In this document: piece by piece, positions 6,411-12,179 of the stretch
Numbering within the stretch: position 1 is the stretch's first letter
How the letters are laid out: every line of letters starts with the position of its first letter
Made by a program: the position numbers and the translations under genes
Notes under the pieces: model-generated
Told to the model about the DNA's origin: nothing
Database searches by the model: none
Seen by the model: the letters and a program-made list of their open reading frames with translations, nothing else
Source: Paenibacillus sp.
GTDB taxonomy: Bacteria > Bacillota > Bacilli > Paenibacillales > NBRC-103111
DNA: 12,179 bases
Direction of reading: 5' to 3'
Assembly: GCA_029239545.1 (NCBI GenBank)
Contig: JARBUQ010000069.1
Location: 1-12,179, forward strand

Positions 6411-6426
6411 TGGCATCTATTTTGCA
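6411..6426 (+). promoter_or_regulatory. Sigma-54 (-24/-12) promoter for the yokU-yodTSRQ-gabT operon
   Basis: TGGCATCTATTTTGCA matches the sigma-54 consensus, with TGGCA and TTGCA intact and exactly ten bases between GG (6412-6413) and GC (6424-6425). The predicted start is near 6437, leaving a leader of about 110 bases before yokU. It is the mirror partner of the promoter at 6257-6242. Confidence 0.88.
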
Positions 6427-6477
6427 TAGTAATCAGGTAGAGATAAAAATGTTCTATATAAAAATATATTCTGGGGC

Positions 6478-6528
6478 CCCCGCAAAGTAATTGGACTAAG
6501 CTTCGAAGCATTTCTTCACTTTGTGGGG
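6478..6528 (+). promoter_or_regulatory. Leader hairpin in the yokU 5' untranslated region
   Basis: CCCCGCAAAGT (6478-6488) can pair with ACTTTGTGGGG (6518-6528) in an 11-bp stem with one G-U pair. The 29-base loop holds the self-complementary GCTTCGAAGC (6500-6509). The stem ends six bases before the GAGGAGGAA ribosome binding site at 6535. GGGG at 6473-6476 immediately precedes the C run and could compete for it, allowing an alternative fold. It could tune translation or mRNA stability; no ligand-binding class is recognised. Confidence 0.45.
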
Positions 6529-6547
6529 TACATCGAGGAGGAAGTAT

Positions 6548-6811
6548 ATGAAATGCATGTGGTGTGAAACGGAGGATATCCGTGAAAGCGTGACAGATTG
6601 CTACTGGGTTTTGCCGGATGGTCGAGTGGCGGTTCAGATTTTGGAAGTCCCCGCTATCGAATGTTCCAACTGCCGTACTTACGTATTGGAGAGCACTGCG
6701 CAGCAAATCGAAGAGACACTTTATTGGCATGATGTGTCTGCGCTTGGAACTACATTTCGCTATGAAGATCTGTTGAAGGCTCCGCGGGTTAAGAATATGT
6801 TTCTCAAATAA
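6548..6811 (+). CDS. yokU: YokU-family small zinc-ribbon protein (YgiT-type zinc finger)
   Basis: This is an 87-residue protein with two Cys pairs, C3-x2-C6 (KCMWC) and C39-x2-C42 (ECSNC), spaced as in YgiT/MqsA-type zinc ribbons. Between them the DCYWVLPDGRVAVQILEVPAI segment is the usual beta-hairpin. The C-terminal part contains ETLYWHD and ends LLKAPRVKNMFLK. It matches the YokU family, encoded beside lysine 2,3-aminomutase operons in Bacillus. Its job is unknown; a structural or regulatory role is only guesswork. ATG 6548 follows a near-perfect GAGGAGGAA ribosome binding site at 6535-6543. It is the first gene after the sigma-54 promoter and lies 34 bp before yodT. Confidence 0.88.
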   Translation: MKCMWCETEDIRESVTDCYWVLPDGRVAVQILEVPAIECSNCRTYVLESTAQQIEETLYWHDVSALGTTFRYEDLLKAPRVKNMFLK

Positions 6812-6845
6812 AACCGTAGCGATGGTTAACAATGGGGGGTGCCTA

Positions 6846-8198
6846 ATGAAGCGGGAGCATTTAATCAAGCCGGTATTGGATCACCATTATCCCACCATTC
6901 AATATGGAAAAGGTGTTTATTTGTACGATGATCAAGGCAAATCCTATATAGATGCCTCCTCGGGGGCTGTGACAGCCGGAATCGGGCATGGGGTTCAAGA
7001 AATCATCGATGCGATGCTGGAGCAAGCGGGCAAGGTCTCTTTTGTCTACCGCTCTCAGTTTACAAGTGAACCAGCCGAAAAGCTGGCGAAGAAGTTGAGC
7101 GATTTGGCGCCAGGCAATGATTACTGGGCTTTCTTTGTAAACAGCGGATCCGAAGCTACGGAGACGGCGATGAAGATTGCCATCCAACACTGGCAGGAGA
7201 AGGGGCGCCAAGGTAAAAATAAAGTGATTTCAAGACGGATGAGCTATCACGGTATAACGATGGGCGCTCTTTCGATGTCAGGCCATGTACTTAGAAGAAG
7301 ACGATTTATTCCGTTATTGGAGGATTTTCCGGTCGTCGTGCCCCCATATTGCTACCGATGTCCTTTGAACAAGACCTATCCAGATTGCAAGTTAGCGTGT
7401 GCGGACGACTTGGAAACCGCTATAAAGCGGATCGGTGCCGAACATATCGCCGCATTTATTGCAGAGCCGATAATCGGAGCTGCAGGCGGTGCCATTGTAC
7501 CACCCGAAGGATATTTCACGAGGATCAAAGAGATTTGCGAGCGGAATGAGATCTTATTCATCGCCGATGAGGTCATGACGGGGATTGCCCGCACAGGAGC
7601 TATGTTCGGTATGGAGCACTATGGCGTCGAACCGGATCTAATAGCTCTAGGAAAAGGCATGAGCGCCGGATATACGCCGATGGCGGCAACACTTTCCAAA
7701 GATCACGTGATGGAACCCATTTTGAAGGGATCCAAAAGTATCATGTCCGGCCACACCTATAGCGCAAATCCCCAATCGGCGGCAGTTTCACTTGCAGTTC
7801 TTGTCTATATCGAAAAGCATCAGTTAGTTAGGGCAGCAGAGATCAAGGGCAGCTATTTGCTGGGAAAGATGCGCCAAATGGCTGACCAGATCGAGACCAT
7901 CGGCGATGTAAGGGGGAGAGGACTTCTGCTGGCTATAGAATTTGTTTCCGATCGGACCAACAAACTGCCGTTTCCATCAGGGCTAGGTGTCACCTCTCGA
8001 ATCGTCGAAGTAGCTTTCCAAAAAGGCCTTCTCGTGTATCCTGCGGCAGGCGCGGTGGACGGGGTAGGTGATGTCATTATCGTGGCCCCTCCTTTTGTGA
8101 TTACAGAAGAAGAAATCGACCAGCTCGTGCGGATTTTGGATGAATCTATTCGGGAAGTCATGGCTGAGGTTACCCGATCCGTATTGGAGGAGATTTGA
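6846..8198 (+). CDS. yodT: Class III aminotransferase of the beta-lysine pathway (YodT type)
   Basis: This is a 450-residue PLP-dependent fold-type I, class III aminotransferase. The signature features are FVNSGSEATETAMK (residues 97-110), which binds the PLP phosphate, RRMSYHGITMGALSMSGH, FIADEVMTGIARTG with D241 bonding the pyridine nitrogen, and LGKGMSAGYTPM with the PLP lysine K270. PPYCYRCPLNKTYPDCKLAC carries four cysteines (C169, C172, C181, C185), a cluster I recall in YodT relatives that might bind a metal. The likely role is removal of the 3-amino group of N6-acetyl-beta-lysine to give 6-acetamido-3-oxohexanoate; this is inferred from the operon, not from active-site specificity. 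ATG 6846 is chosen because GGGGGGT at 6834-6840 lies five bases upstream; ATG 6822 lacks a good site. The stop overlaps the yodS start as TGATG/ATGA, so translation is coupled. Confidence 0.9.
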   Translation: MKREHLIKPVLDHHYPTIQYGKGVYLYDDQGKSYIDASSGAVTAGIGHGVQEIIDAMLEQAGKVSFVYRSQFTSEPAEKLAKKLSDLAPGNDYWAFFVNSGSEATETAMKIAIQHWQEKGRQGKNKVISRRMSYHGITMGALSMSGHVLRRRRFIPLLEDFPVVVPPYCYRCPLNKTYPDCKLACADDLETAIKRIGAEHIAAFIAEPIIGAAGGAIVPPEGYFTRIKEICERNEILFIADEVMTGIARTGAMFGMEHYGVEPDLIALGKGMSAGYTPMAATLSKDHVMEPILKGSKSIMSGHTYSANPQSAAVSLAVLVYIEKHQLVRAAEIKGSYLLGKMRQMADQIETIGDVRGRGLLLAIEFVSDRTNKLPFPSGLGVTSRIVEVAFQKGLLVYPAAGAVDGVGDVIIVAPPFVITEEEIDQLVRILDESIREVMAEVTRSVLEEI

Positions 8199-8926
8199 TG
8201 GAGCCATATGAGAACACACATACGGTCGCATCCGGCAAAGTAAGGACCTTGGAAGAGGCGCTTCAAGTGATAACCGATGGCTGTACGTTGATGTATGGCG
8301 GGTTTGGCGGCATTGGAACCCCTCCGACGATGATCGAAGGTATTTTGCAAAAGGGGATTAAAGATTTAACGATCATTGGGAATGATACCGGGTTTCCGCA
8401 GATCGGCATTGGTAGCTTAATCACAGCAGGCAGAGTAAAGAAAGTGATTGCCTCCCATATCGGCTCCAATCCTAACGCCGGCCTAAGGATGGAGGAAGGG
8501 ACGATGGAGGTGGTGTTTTACCCGCAAGGAACATTAGCTGAAAAAATTCGGGCAGGCGGCGTAGGACTTGGCGGGATATTGGTGGATGTCGGCGTCGGAA
8601 CGATCATGGAGCAGGGAAAGGAGACCGTTTCCATCAACGAGAAAAAGTATCTGGTGGAGCCGGCATTGACGGCAGACGTTGCCATTGTTCATGCGAAAAA
8701 AGCCGATCCGTACGGGAATCTTGTCTATGATAAAAGCGGCAGAAATCTAAATCCATTGGTCGCTATGGCCGGTAAATTTACGATTGCGGAAGTCGATGAG
8801 ATTGTACCGCTAGGCGAGCTTGACCCCGAAAACATTGTAACACCGGGCATTTTCGTAGATATGGTCATATTGAGCAGAGGGGTGACTTGGGAATGGGTAT
8901 GGGAAAAGAAACCCGCGTCCGAATAG
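8198..8926 (+). CDS. yodS: CoA-transferase subunit A (YodS type)
   Basis: This is a 242-residue 3-oxoacid CoA-transferase alpha subunit (CoA_trans family, like AtoD/ScoA). Markers are MYGGFGGIGTPPTMIEG near the N terminus, LTIIGNDTG, SHIGSNPNAG, FYPQGTLAEKIRAGGVGLGG and the PALTADVAIVHAKKADPYGN loop. Together with subunit B it moves CoA from a donor acyl-CoA onto a carboxylate; in this operon the 3-oxo-6-acetamido acid is the likely acceptor. ATG 8198 overlaps the yodT stop by one base and has GGAGGAG at 8187-8193. The gene overlaps the next one by 34 bp, normal for paired CoA-transferase subunits that need equal amounts. Confidence 0.92.
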   Translation: MEPYENTHTVASGKVRTLEEALQVITDGCTLMYGGFGGIGTPPTMIEGILQKGIKDLTIIGNDTGFPQIGIGSLITAGRVKKVIASHIGSNPNAGLRMEEGTMEVVFYPQGTLAEKIRAGGVGLGGILVDVGVGTIMEQGKETVSINEKKYLVEPALTADVAIVHAKKADPYGNLVYDKSGRNLNPLVAMAGKFTIAEVDEIVPLGELDPENIVTPGIFVDMVILSRGVTWEWVWEKKPASE

Positions 8927-9555
8927 CAAAGCGGGCTGCTCAAGAATTAAAGGACGGCATGGCTGTCAATCTAGGAATCGGCATCCCAACCCAAGTTGCA
9001 GATTACGTTCCTGAAGGCATTCACGTTGTTTTTCATGCGGAAAATGGGATATTGGGTGCAGGGGGTGCCCCGCTTCCTAGGGAAGAAGATGCTTTTCTCT
9101 GCAACGCAGGAGGATACCCCGTCACGATTACCAATGGGGCTTCCTACTGCGATAGCAGCATTGCTTTTGCCATGATACGCAGGGGATATATCGATATCAC
9201 GATACTTGGGGCGCTAGAGGTCAGTGAGCGCGGGGATTTGGCCAATTGGATTGTACCGGGGAAGCGGGTGGCAGGGATCGGAGGGGCGATGGAGCTTGCG
9301 CAAAAAGCCAAAAAAGTCATCGTGCTTATGAATCATGTCAACCGGCAGGGGGAATCCAAAGTTAAAAAACAATGTGACTTGCCGCTAACAGCGCGGGGAT
9401 GTGTCAAATTGATTATTACGGAAATGGCCGTGATGGAGGTCACGGATCAAGGATTGCTTTTAAAAGAAATCATGCTGCCTTATACGATAGAGGACGTTGT
9501 AAATCACACGGAGGCTAAATTAATCATTCTGGAGAACATCTCGTACATTCCATAA
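8893..9555 (+). CDS. yodR: CoA-transferase subunit B (YodR type)
   Basis: This is a 220-residue 3-oxoacid CoA-transferase beta subunit (like AtoA/ScoB). It shows VNLGIGIPTQVADYVPEG, then FHAENGILGAGG, where E50 in the ENG motif is the residue expected to form the glutamyl-CoA intermediate. Later markers are NGASYCDSSIAFAMIRRGYIDITILGALEVS, given here only by its start and end at residues 91-121, then VPGKRVAGIGGAMELA and LTARGCVKLIITEMAV. ATG 8893 is preferred, with GAGGGG at 8877-8882; ATG 8899 and TTG 8887 are alternatives. It works as a heteromer with the upstream subunit. The catalytic Glu and flanking glycines are intact, so it should be active. Confidence 0.92.
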   Translation: MGMGKETRVRIAKRAAQELKDGMAVNLGIGIPTQVADYVPEGIHVVFHAENGILGAGGAPLPREEDAFLCNAGGYPVTITNGASYCDSSIAFAMIRRGYIDITILGALEVSERGDLANWIVPGKRVAGIGGAMELAQKAKKVIVLMNHVNRQGESKVKKQCDLPLTARGCVKLIITEMAVMEVTDQGLLLKEIMLPYTIEDVVNHTEAKLIILENISYIP

Positions 9556-9606
9556 ACGTGTGTTATAAACGCGTCTTCATATGCCTATCTGAAGGAGGGA
9601 ATTCCT

Positions 9607-10896
9607 TTGCCCAATCTGAACGCTGAGCTGCAAAAGCAAATTCATGAGTGGATTAGGCTTCATCGCGAAGAAGGAACCTGTTTGCTGCAGAATATGGTAA
9701 GGATACCCAGTACACAAGGCAATGAGAAGGAAGTCCAGGCCTTAATTGCCGATAAATTTCGTGAGTTGAGACTAGACGTTGATGTATGGGAACCGGATGG
9801 AGAGACCCTTGAGACACATCCTTATTTTTGTTCTCCTAGAAACCGTTTTACAGGCAGTCCCAATGTAGTCGGTGTCATGAAAGGGTCCGGAGGAGGACGT
9901 TCTATCCTACTAAATGGTCATATCGATGTCGTTCCGGAAGGGAATCGGGATCAATGGCAAGATGATCCTTTTAGCGGCAATGTGGTGGATGGGAAGCTGT
10001 ATGGACGTGGGGCAACGGATATGAAAGGCGGAAACGTCTCTCTTCTTCTTGCTGTGGAGGCTATTCAGAGTCTTGGCATTAGTTTGAAGGGCGACGTCAT
10101 AGTTCAAAGCGTCATTGAAGAGGAAAGCGGCGGAGTAGGGACTCTGGCTGCGATCGTGAAGGGATATCGAGCAGATGCAGCCCTTATTCCTGAGCCTACT
10201 AATTTACGCATATTTCCAAAGCAGCAGGGTTCTATGTGGTTCCGCATCGAGGTCAAAGGCCGTTCAGCCCATGGCGGAACCAGATACGAAGGGGTTAGTG
10301 CCATTGAGAAAAGCATGACCGTGATGCAGCATATCCGGGAGCTTGAGGAGCAAAGAAATGCGCGTATCTCGGATCCTTTGTACGCTCAAAACCCTATTCC
10401 AATCCCTATTAATATAGGTGTCATTCAAGGAGGGAATTGGCCTTCCTCCGTAGCGGACACTGTCAAGTTAGAAGGAAGAATGGGCGTTGCACCTGAGGAA
10501 AAGCTTGATGAGGCTAAGGAAGAAATGGCCCGTTGGATGGAGGAGCTTAAGGGAAAAGACTCTTGGTTTGAAGAACATCCGCCTATAGTTGAATGGTTTG
10601 GAGCCCGTTGGGTCCCAGGCAGCGTCGATCCTGGGCATGATTTGATAAGGGTTCTTAAGGAGCAATATAGGGAGGTTAAGCAAGAAGAACCTAGAATCGA
10701 AGCATCGCCATGGGGAACAGACGGCGGATTGCTCACGCAGCTTGGAGAAACGCCTTGTATCGTTTTCGGTCCAGGCATCACTCAAGTGGCCCATTATCCG
10801 AACGAGCACATTGTGCTGGATCATGTGTTTGAGGCAGCGGAGATCATCGCATTGACCCTGATTCATTGGTGTGGTTTTGATGAAATGGAGGCATAG
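9607..10896 (+). CDS. yodQ: M20-family amidohydrolase/deacetylase (YodQ type)
   Basis: This is a 429-residue ArgE/DapE/ACY1 (peptidase M20) family protein. It carries the two-zinc site: LNGHIDVVPEG (H105, D107), YGRGATDMKGG (D138), IEEESGG (E171-E173 with the general base and a metal ligand), IPEPTN (E196) and AHYPNEH (H396). The dimerisation or lid insert spans about 205-325 (KGRSAHGGTRYEG). The likely reaction is hydrolysis of an N-acetyl group, and 4-acetamidobutyrate is the substrate that fits the neighbours; acetylornithine-like substrates cannot be excluded. The start is a TTG at 9607, seven bases after an excellent AAGGAGGG (9592-9599), with no suitable ATG nearby. A 51-bp gap with no terminator separates it from yodR, and gabT follows after two bases. 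Confidence 0.9.
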   Translation: MPNLNAELQKQIHEWIRLHREEGTCLLQNMVRIPSTQGNEKEVQALIADKFRELRLDVDVWEPDGETLETHPYFCSPRNRFTGSPNVVGVMKGSGGGRSILLNGHIDVVPEGNRDQWQDDPFSGNVVDGKLYGRGATDMKGGNVSLLLAVEAIQSLGISLKGDVIVQSVIEEESGGVGTLAAIVKGYRADAALIPEPTNLRIFPKQQGSMWFRIEVKGRSAHGGTRYEGVSAIEKSMTVMQHIRELEEQRNARISDPLYAQNPIPIPINIGVIQGGNWPSSVADTVKLEGRMGVAPEEKLDEAKEEMARWMEELKGKDSWFEEHPPIVEWFGARWVPGSVDPGHDLIRVLKEQYREVKQEEPRIEASPWGTDGGLLTQLGETPCIVFGPGITQVAHYPNEHIVLDHVFEAAEIIALTLIHWCGFDEMEA

Positions 10897-10898
10897 GG

Positions 10899-12179
10899 AT
10901 GGATCGGAACCTTAGACTTACGAAATACATTGATATGAAGACGGCGATCCCGGGTCCTCAGGCTCAGCTTCTGCTAGAGCGGCGCATGGCGAATATCCCG
11001 AGAGGTCCTTTCAATACGATTCCTACCTTTGCGGCTAAAGGGGAGGGGGCGCTGCTCACCGATGTTGACGGGAATACCTTTATCGATTTTGCGGGGGCGA
11101 TAGGTTCCTTAAATGTCGGGCATTGTCCACCTAAAGTCGTGGAAGCGCTGAAGTCCCAGCTGGATCAATATCTGCATCCCTGCTTTCACGTCATGATGTA
11201 TGAGCCATACGTGGCATTGGCTGAGAAGCTAAATGCGTTGACCCCAGGGGATCATAAGAAGAAAACGTTCTTCTTGAACAGCGGTGCAGAGGCTGTTGAA
11301 AATGCGGTGAAAATTGCACGTAAATATACGGGGCGAAGAGCCGTGATTTCCTTTGAACGCGGCTTTCACGGTAGGACGTATATGGCTATGTCTTTAACCA
11401 GCAAGGTAAAGCCTTATAAAAACGGTTTCGGCCCTTTCGCCCCTGATACGTACAAAATGCCCTATCCTTACTACTATCGTGCTCCTTCTGGGATGATACC
11501 AGATGAGGTGGATGATCAAATATTGCAGAAATTCGAGGACTTCTTCTTGTCGGAAGTCCCGGGTGATGAGGTTGCTGCAATCATTATGGAGCCGGTTCAA
11601 GGAGAAGGTGGCTTTGTCATACCATCCGTCCGGTTTATTCAAGGTGTAAAGGCGTTGTGCGAGAAATACGGTATCCTGCTTATTGCCGATGAAGTGCAAA
11701 CAGGGTTCGGACGGACAGGGAAGAACTTTGCGATGGAGCACTACGGAGTTGTGCCGGATCTGATGACAATGTCCAAATCGATTGCGGCAGGACTCCCGAT
11801 TAGTGCCGTAACCGGACGGGCGGAGATCATGGACGCACCCAGTATCGGTGAAATCGGGGGTACTTATGGAGGCAGCCCACTTGGCTGTGTAGCTGCATTA
11901 AAAGTAATTGAAATGCTAGAGGAGGATCGGCTGGCTGAACGGGCTGTATCGATTGGGGCAGCGGTTAGCGAACGGTTTCTCCGGCTGCAGCAAGAAGTTG
12001 GGTGCATTGGTGACGTACGAACGTTGGGAGCGATGAGTGCGATTGAGTTGGTGAAGGATCCGGTGACGAAAATACCGGATAAAGAGCTAACGACTCAGAT
12101 TTTACAGGAGGCACATCAACACGGGGTCATCGTGATGGGGGCTGGTCTATACAGCAATGTGATTCGCATTCTAAGTCCG
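10899..12179 (+). CDS. gabT: 4-aminobutyrate aminotransferase-like protein (GabT), 3' end beyond the window
   Basis: The frame from ATG 10899 stays open for 427 codons to the last base, so only a short C-terminal part of a roughly 450-residue protein is missing. GGAGG at 10887-10891 lies seven bases upstream, and only two bases separate it from the yodQ stop. It is a class III PLP aminotransferase: FLNSGAEAVENAVKIARKYT (residues 125-144), FERGFHGRTYMAMSLTSK, IIMEPVQGEGGFVIP, LIADEVQTGFGRTG with D264, and MTMSKSIAAGLPISAV with PLP lysine K293. These motifs are typical of GabT, which converts GABA and 2-oxoglutarate to succinate semialdehyde and glutamate. Its place directly after yodQ suits a GABA product. 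It is clearly a different enzyme from YodT. A close specificity such as 5-aminovalerate is possible. Confidence 0.9.
   Translation, partial: MDRNLRLTKYIDMKTAIPGPQAQLLLERRMANIPRGPFNTIPTFAAKGEGALLTDVDGNTFIDFAGAIGSLNVGHCPPKVVEALKSQLDQYLHPCFHVMMYEPYVALAEKLNALTPGDHKKKTFFLNSGAEAVENAVKIARKYTGRRAVISFERGFHGRTYMAMSLTSKVKPYKNGFGPFAPDTYKMPYPYYYRAPSGMIPDEVDDQILQKFEDFFLSEVPGDEVAAIIMEPVQGEGGFVIPSVRFIQGVKALCEKYGILLIADEVQTGFGRTGKNFAMEHYGVVPDLMTMSKSIAAGLPISAVTGRAEIMDAPSIGEIGGTYGGSPLGCVAALKVIEMLEEDRLAERAVSIGAAVSERFLRLQQEVGCIGDVRTLGAMSAIELVKDPVTKIPDKELTTQILQEAHQHGVIVMGAGLYSNVIRILSP

Noticed and set aside
6437..6547. Lysine riboswitch in front of the lysine-related operon
   Set aside because: The leader is only about 110 bases long and lacks the multi-helix L-box layout.
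6233..6868. A 211-codon open frame on the minus strand across the yodP-yokU region
   Set aside because: It runs antisense to yokU and through both sigma-54 promoters, and its residue composition resembles no family.
10468..10866. Long minus-strand open frames inside yodQ (also 7853-8350 inside yodT/yodS)
   Set aside because: They are antisense shadows of strongly conserved genes, with no ribosome binding site or recognisable domains.

Overview
The window looks like chromosomal DNA of a Gram-positive Bacillales member, most likely Paenibacillaceae. The signs are strong AGGAGG-type ribosome binding sites, a TTG start, moderate GC, a SigL/RpoN-type sigma-54, and a Bacillus-type yokU/yodPQRST gene set. 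This assignment is inference from protein style, not from a search. No mobile element, CRISPR array, rRNA or tRNA was seen.

Left region (1-3711, plus strand): an amino-sugar or sugar catabolic operon that appears to be decaying. It opens with the 3' end of a glucosamine-6-phosphate deaminase/isomerase (nagB-like) gene, which overlaps a nagA-like N-acetylglucosamine-6-phosphate deacetylase gene. Next come a collapsed sugar-phosphate isomerase/epimerase pseudogene, an AraC-family regulator, a Gfo/Idh/MocA oxidoreductase and a short tail resembling an alpha/beta hydrolase. Both remnants keep an upstream start codon close to a C-terminal tail in another frame, as expected after internal deletion. 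The block is followed by an AT-rich intergenic stretch and a strong rho-independent terminator at about 3889-3927.

Middle region (3998-5323): rpoN (sigL), encoding sigma-54, apparently full length.

Right region (5341-12179): a beta-lysine-type catabolic locus arranged as two divergent units. yodP/ablB (beta-lysine N6-acetyltransferase) runs leftward, convergent with rpoN. yokU, yodT (aminotransferase), yodS and yodR (CoA-transferase A and B), yodQ (M20 deacetylase) and a gabT-like 4-aminobutyrate aminotransferase (open at the window edge) run rightward. Together these can carry N6-acetyl-beta-lysine through a 3-keto acid and CoA ester to 4-acetamidobutyrate, then GABA, then succinate semialdehyde. 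Lysine 2,3-aminomutase (kamA/ablA), the usual first gene, is not in the window.

The most informative signal is the divergent intergenic region. It holds two sigma-54 promoters with exact -24/-12 spacing: TGGCATCTATTTTGCA at 6411-6426 facing yokU, and TGGCACCATTTTTGCG on the minus strand at 6257-6242 facing yodP. A 38-bp dyad at 6320-6357 lies almost midway between them and is a candidate site for one shared enhancer-binding protein. The sigma-54 gene therefore sits directly beside a locus it probably controls, and no enhancer-binding protein gene is present here. The yokU leader also carries an 11-bp-stem hairpin just before its ribosome binding site.
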